A DNA stretch of 64,000 bases, from assembly GCA_945892985.1 (NCBI GenBank), contig CAMDDU010000010.1:47675-111674 (forward strand), given 5' to 3'. The notes below the pieces were generated by a model, which was not told where the DNA came from, did not search any database, and worked only from the letters and a program-made list of their open reading frames with translations. Made by a program: the position numbers and the translations under genes. Below are positions 1-7,617 of the stretch, one piece after another (the first letter of the stretch is position 1; every line of letters begins with the position of its first letter). Source of the DNA: CAITSH01 sp945892985. GTDB lineage: Bacteria; Pseudomonadota; Gammaproteobacteria; Burkholderiales; SG8-39.

Positions 1-353
1 TTCTCGCAGATCACCTTCATTTTGCCGCGGATGAGGAAAAACACCTCTTCGACGTCGGTGTGCAGGTGCATGGGGCCTTCGTGCCCGGCCGGGATCACCA
101 TGGTGGAGAAGGTGAAATGCTCGGAGGGTACGGTGTTCGAATCGGTGGCGACGCCGGTTCCACCGGTGCCGACATAGCGCATTTGCGCGCGACGGTATTT
201 CGGGTCAAAGTCGGCCTGGAACTTGAGCGCATCCCAGTCGTAGCGGCGCGTCTGGTAGCGTGCCACGCGCGATTCCAGCCATTGCGCGAAGGTCTGGTCT
301 GCGCGCCGATCCATCGAGGATGCTTGCAGTGTTTGTGGTGCGGCGTCGCCCAT
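1..353 (-). CDS. cupin-domain protein (partial, C-terminus outside window)
   Basis: About 117 N-terminal residues are visible; the gene runs off the left edge. The motif HLHTDVEEVFFLIRGKM near the visible end fits cupin motif 1 (H-x-H, then E, then G), which normally binds a metal in a small beta-barrel. The start ATG (351-353) has a good AAGGAG ribosome site 6-7 bases upstream on the minus strand. It is the last visible gene of the minus-strand operon that begins at 5634, so it may act on the product of the oxygenase and dehydrogenase encoded upstream. Cupins include dioxygenases, isomerases and non-enzymatic proteins, and the reaction cannot be named from this fragment. No signal peptide is seen. 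Confidence 0.7.
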   Translation of the reverse strand, partial: MGDAAPQTLQASSMDRRADQTFAQWLESRVARYQTRRYDWDALKFQADFDPKYRRAQMRYVGTGGTGVATDSNTVPSEHFTFSTMVIPAGHEGPMHLHTDVEEVFFLIRGKMKVICE

Positions 354-370
354 GGTGTTCTCCTTAAATT

Positions 371-452
371 TCATTTGTCATGTATTTCATTGGTCATGTG
401 TCGTGTGTCATGTGTCATTGGTCATGTGTCATTGCTTATGTGTCATTGCGTC
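371..452. repeat. degenerate short tandem repeat (TCATGTGTCATTGG-like)
   Basis: The spacer between the cupin and SDR genes consists of imperfect copies of a roughly 14-base unit resembling TCATGTGTCATTGG. The 15-mer CATTGGTCATGTGTC occurs at 388-402 and again at 416-430. Both flanking genes are on the minus strand, so the repeat lies in an intra-operon spacer. No function is evident. Confidence 0.7.
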
Positions 453-1188
453 AATTCATCACAAAGCCGCCGTTGACCGGCAGCAGCTGCCCGGTAACAA
501 AGCTCGCGGCGTCGGATAACAGGAACATCACGGCGCCGCAGACATCATCCGGATGCTGCGCGCGGTTGATTGAGCGCCCGTTGACATACAGTTCATGCCG
601 ATCGGCCGGTACGTATTCGGTCGCCTCGACCAGAGTCAGGCCGGGGGCGACGCAATTGACGGCGATGCCGTGTGCGCCCAGTTCGCGCGACATCGAGCGC
701 GACATCGATATGATCGCCCCCTTGCTTGCGACGTAATGCATCAAGCGCGGCGCACCCCATAGCGCGGTGTCCGAGGCGATGTTCACGACCTTGCCTTGCC
801 CCGACTGTTTTAGCCAGGGTAGCGCCGCGCGGGTGGCAAGCCAGGTGCCGCGCACATTCACCGTCATGACCCGGTCCCAGGTGGCGATGTCGATGTCCTC
901 CATCGTCTTTCCGCCAATGCCGGTGGCGATGGCGCCGTTGTTGACGAGGCCGTCCAGGCCGCCCAGCGCCGCGGCGCAGGCGGACAGGCATGCCTCTATG
1001 GACTCGGGCGCGCCAAGGTCGACGTGGGCGAAGTGCGCACCGGTCTCTTTTGCCGTTTCGCGCCCGCGCTCTTCAAGGATATCGGCGATGGCGACGTGTG
1101 CGCCGGCGGCGATGGCTGCTTCGGCGAAGGCGCGGCCAAGGCCGCGGGCACCGCCGGTGACGACGATTTTTTTATTTTTCAGCAGCAT
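451..1188 (-). CDS. SDR-family NAD(P)-dependent oxidoreductase
   Basis: A 245-residue classical short-chain dehydrogenase. It shows the nucleotide-binding TGGARGLG motif (residues 11-18), NNG in place of the usual NAG (about 83-85), and the catalytic Ser139, Tyr152 and Lys156 with the expected 13-residue Ser-Tyr spacing. The start ATG at 1186-1188 gives a protein beginning MLLKNKKIVV; a longer frame upstream only overlaps the oxygenase gene and lacks SDR character. It lies 14 bases downstream of the Rieske oxygenase in the same operon, which suggests oxidation of a diol or alcohol produced from an aromatic substrate. The substrate itself is not identifiable. Confidence 0.85.
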   Translation of the reverse strand: MLLKNKKIVVTGGARGLGRAFAEAAIAAGAHVAIADILEERGRETAKETGAHFAHVDLGAPESIEACLSACAAALGGLDGLVNNGAIATGIGGKTMEDIDIATWDRVMTVNVRGTWLATRAALPWLKQSGQGKVVNIASDTALWGAPRLMHYVASKGAIISMSRSMSRELGAHGIAVNCVAPGLTLVEATEYVPADRHELYVNGRSINRAQHPDDVCGAVMFLLSDAASFVTGQLLPVNGGFVMN

Positions 1189-1202
1189 GCGTATCGTTGA
1201 CC

Positions 1203-2246
1203 TCAGACGGTGGTGGCGGATGGTTTTGCCACGGCGTCGAGTGCGGCCAGCTGTGCCTCGGCTTTTTGTTCGAACATGCGGCGCACGCGCGCCATGCCGG
1301 TGTCGTGCTGGTAGAGGAACTCGTTCTGCCGCGCGTTGGGGGCGAGGTTCTCCAGCACGACGTGATCCTGTTCCAGCACCTCCCAGTGCAGGCCCTCGAG
1401 GCGGTTGCGGTACAAAAAGCGCCAGGTGTCGCGCTGCCAGCCGCTGAGCTTGCGGCAGCGCCAGAAAAACACCTGCACATGGTTTTCGTCTATGGGCGTG
1501 GCATAGCCGATGATGTAGAAGGAGCCGCCCGGACCGTGCTTTTTCTGGTAAGGAATGGACAGGCGCATCCACATGCTGCCGGTGTCGGCCAGCTCCACCC
1601 AGTCGAAATTGACTTCGCGCTGGCCGATTTTCTCGAACAGGATGCCGTGCGCTGTTTTCTTGACGCGCATTTCCGCCTGCTTGTCGCCCATCGCCATGGA
1701 GTGGGAGCGGGCGTGCAGGTAGGCGCCGTGCATCGGGTCCATGACGTTGTCAACGGCGTACTGGTGGTTGCATTCCCACATCGCCGTGCAGAGCATCGAG
1801 GCCCAGTCATCCGAGGCAAGCTGTTCGGGCAGTTCCAGCGGCGAGGGTTCGCTGTGCAGCGCATCGCCGAACCAGACGAAAATACCGCCGCGCGTTTCCT
1901 GCACCGGATAGTGCTTGAGGCATTGCTGGCCCTCGAGCGGACAGGCCTTTACCGCCGGGACGTTTGTCACCGTGCCGCTGCCGTTTATTTCGATGCCGTG
2001 GTACCAACAGGCGACGCGGTCGCCCAGGTTCCAGCCCAGCGACAGGCGCGCGCCGCGGTGGGGGCAGCGGTCTTCAATGGCGTGCAGCTTGCCGTCCTTT
2101 TCGCGCCACAGCACGATGTTCTCACCCAGGCGCGTGATGCCCAGCGGCGCCGCGTGCAGTCGCCATGAGGGCAGCACCGGGTACCAGTAATTGCGCAGGC
2201 CGGTGGCGAGCAGCGCCCCGACGCGTTCCTTGATCGCTTCAGTCAT
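1203..2246 (-). CDS. Rieske non-heme iron aromatic ring-hydroxylating oxygenase (VanA/PobA-type)
   Basis: A 347-residue protein with an N-terminal Rieske [2Fe-2S] domain (C61, H63, C80, H83) and a catalytic domain carrying the mononuclear iron motif D-x2-H-x4-H (D170, H173, H178). Its length and architecture match the single-component-type oxygenases such as vanillate demethylase, phenoxybenzoate or phthalate dioxygenase oxygenase subunits, which need no beta subunit. No beta-subunit gene is next to it. The separate Rieske ferredoxin at 5278-5634 of the same operon may feed it electrons; no flavin reductase gene is visible in the window. The exact substrate cannot be told. Confidence 0.88.
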   Translation of the reverse strand: MTEAIKERVGALLATGLRNYWYPVLPSWRLHAAPLGITRLGENIVLWREKDGKLHAIEDRCPHRGARLSLGWNLGDRVACWYHGIEINGSGTVTNVPAVKACPLEGQQCLKHYPVQETRGGIFVWFGDALHSEPSPLELPEQLASDDWASMLCTAMWECNHQYAVDNVMDPMHGAYLHARSHSMAMGDKQAEMRVKKTAHGILFEKIGQREVNFDWVELADTGSMWMRLSIPYQKKHGPGGSFYIIGYATPIDENHVQVFFWRCRKLSGWQRDTWRFLYRNRLEGLHWEVLEQDHVVLENLAPNARQNEFLYQHDTGMARVRRMFEQKAEAQLAALDAVAKPSATTV

Positions 2247-2317
2247 GCCTTTCTCCCAGATTGGAGGCGTTGAATGGATGCTTGCTCATGCCTTGTCCGT
2301 GGCGGTGTCAAACGGGG

Positions 2318-3106
2318 TCAAATCGTCTGGTGCTGCGCGCGCGGCACCCAGTGCAGCACGCGGCGCTCGGCCAGCACCACCGCGCCATAGGCGGCGATGC
2401 CGATGATGGTGAGCATGATGATGGCGACGAACACCATCGCCGTATTGCCCTGGCCCTCGCCAAAGGTGAGCAGGTAGCCAAGGCCCATATTGCCGCCGAC
2501 CAGTTCGCCGACCACGACGCCGATCACCGCCAGTGTCGCGCCGATGCGCAGGCCCGAGAACAAGGGCGGCAGTGTCGTCGGGTATTCGATCATGCTGAAG
2601 ATCTGCCAGCGTGAGGCCGAGAACGAGCGCCCGAGGTTGACCAGGTCCGGGTCGACGGCGCGGATCGCCGTCAGTACGTTGACCATCACCGGGAAAAACA
2701 CGATCAGGATGGCGACAAGGATCTTGGGGTAGACGGTGAAGCCCATCCACATCACGAACAGTGGCGCGAACGCCACCTTGGGTGCGATCTGCAGCGCCAG
2801 CAGGTAGGGCGAGAGCACCAGCTCGGTCTTGGGGGAAATGCCAAGGGCAAAGCCGATGAGTACGCCCAGCAGCGAGCCGAGCACAAAGCCCACCACCACT
2901 TCGAGGGCGGTGATGCCGGTATGGAACATCAGCTTTTCGCTGCCAAGCATGCGCAGGAATTCGCCCCACACCTTGGTGGGTGGGGGCAGGATGAATTCGG
3001 GTACGCCGGCGAGGCCCGGCAGCCATTGCCAGGCGGCCAGAAACACCAGCAGCACAGCCGCGCTGGCCATGATCATGCCGCTGCTGAAATTGCTGCGTGT
3101 GCTCAT
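2318..3106 (-). CDS. ABC transporter permease, NitT/TauT type
   Basis: A 262-residue inner-membrane permease of the nitrate/sulfonate/taurine (SsuC/TauC) class. Hydrophobic segments run from about residue 12 onward, and the conserved cytoplasmic loop that couples to the ATPase lies at about 170-195 (GRSFSASRWQIFSMIEYP). The ATG at 3104-3106 (MSTRSNFSSG) is preceded by AAGGACC; the longer frame upstream runs into the binding-protein gene and is rejected. It forms a complete importer with the binding protein (3141-4133) and ATPase (4178-4978) of the same operon. The neighbouring oxygenase suggests an aromatic acid or sulfonate as ligand, which is inference. Confidence 0.87.
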   Translation of the reverse strand: MSTRSNFSSGMIMASAAVLLVFLAAWQWLPGLAGVPEFILPPPTKVWGEFLRMLGSEKLMFHTGITALEVVVGFVLGSLLGVLIGFALGISPKTELVLSPYLLALQIAPKVAFAPLFVMWMGFTVYPKILVAILIVFFPVMVNVLTAIRAVDPDLVNLGRSFSASRWQIFSMIEYPTTLPPLFSGLRIGATLAVIGVVVGELVGGNMGLGYLLTFGEGQGNTAMVFVAIIMLTIIGIAAYGAVVLAERRVLHWVPRAQHQTI

Positions 3107-3140
3107 GAGTGGTCCTTGCCGCCTTGCCTGTTGTGATTGG

Positions 3141-4133
3141 TTATTGCACGAACTGGTTGGTGTAAAGTTCGGCGATCGGTGCCTCCTTGGGCACGATGCC
3201 TTCCTTGACGTAAAACTTCTGCACGATGGCAAGGCGCTCCGGGTCCATCGCCCCTATGGTTTTCTGGCCCGGATAGACGTAGGTGTTGTAAAGCGTGAAC
3301 ACCTCTTCGATGTAGGCTTCCTTACCCTTGAGCGAGGGCACCGCGCCGACGTAGGCGATGGCGGCGGATTTTGGATCCTTCATGATGTCTTGCATGCCCT
3401 TCAGTGTGGCGCGCACCAGTTTCTTGATCAGTTCGGGTCTTTTCTGGATGGTTTCATCCGAGGCCAGAATGGCCTGCGCCATGCTCTTGAAGTAATCGTC
3501 GGATGAGTAGATCTTGATCTTGGCCGCCGGATCTTTGTTGACGAGGGCGATCCAGTCGGGCACCGAGGCCATGGCGTCGGCCTTGCCTGCGGCAAAGAGC
3601 TGCCACACGCCGGCCGGGCCCGCCGCCTGCGCGTCCACATCGTTTTTGGAAAGGCCCGCGGTGGCGAGCATGCCAAGCAGCGAGTAAAAAGTGGTGTCCT
3701 GATAAGCCATGGTGGTGACGGTGCGGCCCTTGAGGTCCTTTGGACCGTTGATGCCTTTGCCGTCGCGAACCACCAGTTGCGTCAGCGATTTTCCGCCCAA
3801 CACGGCGACGGCCTTGACCGGCACGCCTTGCGCGCGCGCGATGATGGAGGTGTCGCCGATGGCGCCGCCGATGAGCGCGTTGCCGGCGCCAATCTGCTTG
3901 GCCACATCAACGCCGCCCTTGGCCGAAACAAAGCTGACCTTGAGGCCCTCAGCGGCGTAATAGCCGCGCGCCTGCGCAACCATCCACGGACCGAAGGCCG
4001 GCAAGGTTGCCGGGGCGGGCAGCAGATAGGTGATCTCCTCGAGGTTCTGCGCTTTTGCGCCAAGGCTGAGTGCAAGGCCCAGGGCCAGCCCGGACGCGCA
4101 GGCGGCGGTGCGGAGGAAACGGCGTTTGTTCAT
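3141..4133 (-). CDS. ABC transporter substrate-binding protein (SsuA/NMT1-like)
   Basis: A 330-residue periplasmic binding protein. The N-terminus (MNKRRFLRTAACASG, then a hydrophobic stretch ending AKAQ) is a signal peptide with a twin-arginine-like start. The body follows the NitT/TauT pattern (substrate-binding start ITYLLPAP, middle segment GVDVAKQIGAGNALIGG, later DLKGRTV). The start at 4131-4133 has CAGGAG seven bases upstream. It sits between permease and ATPase genes and should deliver the ligand to them. Members bind nitrate, alkylsulfonates, taurine, phthalates or thiamine precursors, so ligand identity remains open. Confidence 0.87.
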   Translation of the reverse strand: MNKRRFLRTAACASGLALGLALSLGAKAQNLEEITYLLPAPATLPAFGPWMVAQARGYYAAEGLKVSFVSAKGGVDVAKQIGAGNALIGGAIGDTSIIARAQGVPVKAVAVLGGKSLTQLVVRDGKGINGPKDLKGRTVTTMAYQDTTFYSLLGMLATAGLSKNDVDAQAAGPAGVWQLFAAGKADAMASVPDWIALVNKDPAAKIKIYSSDDYFKSMAQAILASDETIQKRPELIKKLVRATLKGMQDIMKDPKSAAIAYVGAVPSLKGKEAYIEEVFTLYNTYVYPGQKTIGAMDPERLAIVQKFYVKEGIVPKEAPIAELYTNQFVQ

Positions 4134-4177
4134 GGTGTGCACTCCTGTGGGTTTCATCATTCCGGGTCGGCAAAGGA

Positions 4178-4978
4178 TTAGATTTGTCCGGCGGTTTCTG
4201 GCTCGCCGATATGCAGCAGTTCCATCAGGCGCGCGACGTAGACGCCGACCTGGGGATGGCGGCGCCGCAGCATCGGATTGTCGCGATGCGGGATGTCGAC
4301 GGTGATCTCTTCAATGATGGTGCCGGGCCGGCGGCTCATCACCAGCACACGGTCCGACAGCGCAATGGATTCGACCAGGTCGTGGGTGATGAACAAGGCG
4401 GTCTTTTTTTCCGCGGCCAGGGTTTGCGCGAGGTCTTGCTGCAGAATCATTTTTGTCTGCGCGTCGAGGGCCGAGAAAGGCTCATCCATCAGCAGCACCA
4501 GCGGATCGACGGCCAGTGTGCGCGCGAGCGCCGCGCGCTGGCGCATGCCGCCGGAGAGCTGGTGGGGGAAATGGTTTTCGAAGCCGCCGAGGTGGCATTT
4601 GGTGATCAGGCTGAGGGCTTTTTCGCGTCTTTCGGCGCGTCCCGCGCCCTGGATTTCCAGGCCGAGTTCGACGTTCTGGCGAATGCTGCGCCAGGGCAGC
4701 AGCAGGTCTTTTTGCAGCATGAAGGCAACCTGGCGGTTGGGGCCGTCGACCTGCCTGCCGTCGACGTAGACCGAGCCTTCGCTGGGCAGGTACAGGCCGG
4801 AGCCCATGTTGAGCAGCGTGGACTTGCCGCAGCCGGAGGGGCCGATCAGCGACACCACCTCGCCCTCACGGATGGCCAGATTGACGTCCTTGACCGCGGT
4901 GACAACTTCGCCGCCGCGAGCGGAACCGAAAATCTTGGTGACGGCGTTGAATTCGATGCGGATGGCGGCGTTGTTCAT
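4178..4978 (-). CDS. ABC transporter ATP-binding protein, NitT/TauT type
   Basis: A 266-residue ATPase with Walker A GPSGCGKST (46-54), a Q-loop (QK at about 89-90), the signature LSGGMRQR (141-148) and Walker B LLMDEP (162-167) followed by a switch His (FITHD). These features place it with SsuB/TauB-like ATPases. Start ATG at 4976-4978. It energises the permease at 2318-3106 together with the binding protein at 3141-4133. It follows the small HTH-like gene by only 6 bases, so it is very probably co-transcribed with the Rieske ferredoxin. Confidence 0.92.
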   Translation of the reverse strand: MNNAAIRIEFNAVTKIFGSARGGEVVTAVKDVNLAIREGEVVSLIGPSGCGKSTLLNMGSGLYLPSEGSVYVDGRQVDGPNRQVAFMLQKDLLLPWRSIRQNVELGLEIQGAGRAERREKALSLITKCHLGGFENHFPHQLSGGMRQRAALARTLAVDPLVLLMDEPFSALDAQTKMILQQDLAQTLAAEKKTALFITHDLVESIALSDRVLVMSRRPGTIIEEITVDIPHRDNPMLRRRHPQVGVYVARLMELLHIGEPETAGQI

Positions 4979-4984
4979 GTGTTC

Positions 4985-5281
4985 TTATTCTTTGCCCAGT
5001 TGCCGCATCACCGCCTGGAAGCTCGCCTCCGTCCAGGCCGTGCCGTCGGGCGCATGGCCGCCCAACTCGTTGAGTTTGGCGACCACAGCGGGCAGCGCCT
5101 CGATGCCGGCGACAAACACCTGCTCCAGCAGGTCGCCGAGTTGGTTTTCAAAAAGGGTGGGTGGTGCTGCGCGGTTTTGCCAGATCATGTTCTTGATCTG
5201 CTCGACCTTCTCGATCGAGCCTTTGTGCGAGTCCGGGCTGACCGAGGACGGTTGCAGGTAGGGGTTGTGGTCCATGTTCAT
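4985..5281 (-). CDS. small protein with recombinase-like helix-turn-helix domain
   Basis: A 98-residue protein beginning MNMDHNPYLQPSS. The overall pattern (N-terminal NPYLQP, central IWQNRAAPPTLFENQLGDLLEQVF, C-terminal APDGTAWTEASFQ) matches from memory a small family annotated as recombinase-like or putative DNA-binding HTH proteins found beside Rieske oxygenase genes; this could not be verified here. No membrane segment or signal is present. Its start overlaps the stop of the Rieske ferredoxin by 4 bases (ATGA), indicating translational coupling. It may be a regulator or an accessory protein of the oxygenase; neither is proven. Confidence 0.6.
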   Translation of the reverse strand: MNMDHNPYLQPSSVSPDSHKGSIEKVEQIKNMIWQNRAAPPTLFENQLGDLLEQVFVAGIEALPAVVAKLNELGGHAPDGTAWTEASFQAVMRQLGKE

Positions 5282-5634
5282 TCCACCTTGATCAAAATGC
5301 GGCCGTCCTCGACGCGCAGGGGGTAGACTTTAAGGTCGCGGCCGCCGGGCCCGGCGGTGCATTTTCCGGTACTGATGTTGAAGCGTGCGGCATGCAGGGG
5401 GCACTCGATCTCACCGTCCATGACAAAGCCCTGTGAGAGCAGGGCATAGGCGTGCGGACAGATGTCTTCCAGTGCGTGGTAATGGCCGTTGACGAGGTAG
5501 ACGCCGACGTTCGTGTCACCGGCCTTGATGGTGAGTGGCATGTCTTCGGATACCTCGCCGGTGCTGCCCGCGAGGTGCCAGTCGCCATCCGTTCCGGGTT
5601 TGTTCGTTCCGTCGTTCATCGTGTCGTCGTTCAT
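5278..5634 (-). CDS. Rieske [2Fe-2S] ferredoxin
   Basis: A 118-residue soluble protein with the Rieske cluster ligands C59-x-H61 and C78-x2-H81 in the order of BphF/NahAb-type ferredoxins. It should pass electrons from a reductase to a ring-hydroxylating oxygenase; the nearest candidate is the oxygenase at 1203-2246. The start is uncertain between the ATG at 5634 and the ATG five codons later (5619); no strong ribosome site marks either. It is the first gene of the minus-strand operon and lies 26 bases from the 16-bp palindrome at 5660-5675. No reductase gene is seen nearby. Confidence 0.88.
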   Translation of the reverse strand: MNDDTMNDGTNKPGTDGDWHLAGSTGEVSEDMPLTIKAGDTNVGVYLVNGHYHALEDICPHAYALLSQGFVMDGEIECPLHAARFNISTGKCTAGPGGRDLKVYPLRVEDGRILIKVE

Positions 5635-5659
5635 TAGTTCATTAGTTCATCAGGTTAAT

Positions 5660-5675
5660 GTTTTATATATAAAAC
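5660..5675. promoter_or_regulatory. perfect 16-bp palindrome, probable operator
   Basis: GTTTTATATATAAAAC is a perfect inverted repeat in the AT-rich spacer between the minus-strand Rieske operon and the plus-strand Bug gene at 5765. A half-site-like GTATATGAAAC follows at 5684-5694, 19 bases on. Position and symmetry suggest a binding site for a regulator such as IclR, GntR or MarR. The regulator gene is not adjacent. Short ATTAGTTC repeats lie at 5631-5650. Confidence 0.5.
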
Positions 5676-5764
5676 AATGATCCGTATATGAAACGATGGT
5701 AGCATAACTTCAAACGCTGTCAAGCGGCATCGCAGCAAACTTTTTTTACGGAATCCCCCCCCCT

Positions 5765-6766
5765 ATGAAATGGTCGACCCCACCCTTGCGTTCACTGCGC
5801 CTGGCCGCCTGCGGCCTTTTGCTGCTGCCCCTTGCCGTTGCCGCCCAAACTTCGCCAACCGCCGCCGCGTATCCGACCAGGCCCATACGGCTTGTCGCGC
5901 CTTTTCCGCCGGGCGGCCCGGTCGATTTGCTCGCCCGCTTGGTGGGCGAAAAGCTGCAGGCGCGCTGGGGGCAGCCGGTGCTTGTTGAGAACAAGCCCGG
6001 TGCTGGCGGCAATATCGGCATCAAGGCTGTGGCCGATGCGGCTGCCGATGGCTACACGCTGCTGGTGGTGCCCGCGGGTAACATCACCATCAACGCCACG
6101 CTGATGACAGACCTGCCATTCAACTGGGAGCGTGACTTTGTCGCGGTCACCAAAATTGCCACCGCGCCCAACATCCTCGCCGTGCATCCGGCGGTGAAGG
6201 CGGCGACGCTGCAGGAGTTGATCGCGCTGGCGCGCACCCAGCCCGGAAAACTGAGTTACGGTTCGCCCGGCATAGGCAGCGGCTTGCACCTCGCCGGTGA
6301 GTTGTTCCGGCGCGAGGCCGGAATTGACATCCTGCATGTCCCCTACAAGGGCACCACCCAGGCGATGAACGATTTGATGGGCGGCCAGCTCGCCATGATG
6401 TTCGGCGCAATGCCCACGCTGCTGCCGCAGGTGCGGGCGGGAAAACTGCGCGCCCTTGCCGTGACCAGTGCACAGCGTGCGCCGGTGGCGCCCGATCTGC
6501 CCACGCTTGCCGAAGCCGGCCTCAAGGGATTTGATGTCAGTTCCTGGTACGGCGTCATGGCGCCGGCCGCGACGCCGCGCGAGCTCATCGCCAGGCTACA
6601 GGCCGAGATTGCACTGATCGTCGCACTGCCTGAAGTGAAGGCGGGGCTAGAGGCGCAAGGGCTTTATCCGGTGGCCAGCCGGCCCGATGTGTTTGCCGCC
6701 GATATTCGCGCTGAGACCGCGCGCTGGGCGCGCGTAATCCGCGAGGCGGCCATCAAGCCGGAGTAG
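5765..6766 (+). CDS. Bug/TctC-family periplasmic tripartite tricarboxylate-type receptor
   Basis: A 333-residue binding protein. It has a cleaved-type signal peptide (about residues 1-27, ending AVAAQ) and the family hallmarks PTRPIRLVAPFPPGG, ADGYTLLVVP and HVPYKG. Bug proteins capture carboxylates or aromatic acids for TctA/TctB-type permeases or act in signalling; no TctAB gene is visible in the window. It is divergent from the ABC/oxygenase operon and shares the palindrome-bearing spacer at 5635-5764, so both may respond to the same regulator and ligand, which is inference. Start ATG at 5765. Confidence 0.92.
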   Translation: MKWSTPPLRSLRLAACGLLLLPLAVAAQTSPTAAAYPTRPIRLVAPFPPGGPVDLLARLVGEKLQARWGQPVLVENKPGAGGNIGIKAVADAAADGYTLLVVPAGNITINATLMTDLPFNWERDFVAVTKIATAPNILAVHPAVKAATLQELIALARTQPGKLSYGSPGIGSGLHLAGELFRREAGIDILHVPYKGTTQAMNDLMGGQLAMMFGAMPTLLPQVRAGKLRALAVTSAQRAPVAPDLPTLAEAGLKGFDVSSWYGVMAPAATPRELIARLQAEIALIVALPEVKAGLEAQGLYPVASRPDVFAADIRAETARWARVIREAAIKPE

Positions 6767-6775
6767 CGCCCTTTG

Positions 6776-6811
6776 GTGGGTGTCAACGTGGGTGTCAACT
6801 TGGGTGTCAAC
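6776..6811. repeat. three tandem 12-base repeats (GTGGGTGTCAAC)
   Basis: Units at 6776-6787, 6788-6799 and 6800-6811; the first two are identical and the third has TTGGGTGTCAAC. They begin 9 bases after the stop of the Bug gene and precede the SET gene. Nothing suggests a coding role. Confidence 0.9.
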
Positions 6812-6893
6812 AAGGGCGCACACCAAAGGAAGATGCGTATTTTTGCACTAAACTTGGCTACAATGCGTTCTTTTACAACGCACGGACAAGAGC

Positions 6894-7556
6894 ATGCCAA
6901 GCAGCAGCAGCAAAAGCGTCAGCAAAAAAACGATGAGCAAGAAGATCGCGGGCAAGGCCGCAAAGGCGCCGCTGTTGTTCGCGGTGCGCCACTCGAAAAT
7001 TCATGGCAAGGGGGCATTTTCCCTCACCACCATCCGCAAGGGCACGCGCTTGATCGAGTATGTTGGCCGTCGTATTCCAGAGAGCCTCGCCGACGAGGTT
7101 TATGCGGAAGAGGACGGCAAGCCCTCGCACACCTTCTTGTTCGCGCTCGAAAATGGCGATGTCATTGATGCCACGGTCGGTGGCAACAGCTCACGCTGGA
7201 TCAACCACTCCTGCGCGCCCAATTGCGAGGCGGTTGGGGAGGACGACGAGGGCGAGGAGCATATTTTCATCGAAGCCATCCGCACCATCAAACCGGGCGA
7301 GGAACTGGCGTACGACTACAGTTTCGAATTTGACGAGCCGCATACCAAAAAACTTGCGCAGAAATATGCCTGCCGTTGTGGCGCGCCCAATTGCCGCGGC
7401 ACGATTCTGGTGAACAAAGAGCCGAAGAAGAAGGCGAAAAAGGCTGCCAAGAAGACCGTCAAGAAGACGGTCAAGAAAGCGACCAAGACGGTGGCAAAGC
7501 AGGTGTCCAAGACCGCAGGCAAAAAGGCGGTAAAGAAAAGCAAGAAGGCCAAATAA
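6894..7556 (+). CDS. SET-domain protein-lysine methyltransferase with histone H1-like lysine-rich tail
   Basis: A 220-residue cytoplasmic protein. The SET domain (about 28-150) shows HGKGAFS near its start, the cofactor and active-site motif RWINHSCAPNC (101-111) and ELAYDY (137-142). A post-SET cysteine cluster follows (C160, C162, C167), which binds zinc in eukaryotic-type SET enzymes. Residues from about 176 to 220 are almost only Lys, Ala, Val and Thr in KKTVKK-type repeats, resembling bacterial histone H1-like proteins. The N-terminal 25 residues are also Ser/Lys rich. It should transfer methyl groups from S-adenosylmethionine to a protein lysine, and the tail could bind DNA or be its own substrate. 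It is a single gene ended by a terminator. Confidence 0.88.
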   Translation: MPSSSSKSVSKKTMSKKIAGKAAKAPLLFAVRHSKIHGKGAFSLTTIRKGTRLIEYVGRRIPESLADEVYAEEDGKPSHTFLFALENGDVIDATVGGNSSRWINHSCAPNCEAVGEDDEGEEHIFIEAIRTIKPGEELAYDYSFEFDEPHTKKLAQKYACRCGAPNCRGTILVNKEPKKKAKKAAKKTVKKTVKKATKTVAKQVSKTAGKKAVKKSKKAK

Positions 7557-7586
7557 GCGCTGTTACGGCACACGCCGTGAAACCAG

Positions 7587-7614
7587 GAGCCGGGTATTTT
7601 TCCCGGCTCTTTTT
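7587..7614 (+). terminator. rho-independent terminator
   Basis: GAGCCGGG (7587-7594) pairs with CCCGGCTC (7602-7609) across a 7-base loop and is followed by TTTTT. It lies 30 bases after the SET gene stop and should end its transcript. The converging aminotransferase gene ends just beyond it. Confidence 0.85.
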
Positions 7615-7617
7615 CAT

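Noticed and set aside
4070..5326. Long plus-strand open frame (over 400 codons) across the ABC ATPase region
   Set aside because: It is antisense to well-supported ABC and ferredoxin genes with no family pattern, as is common in GC-rich DNA.
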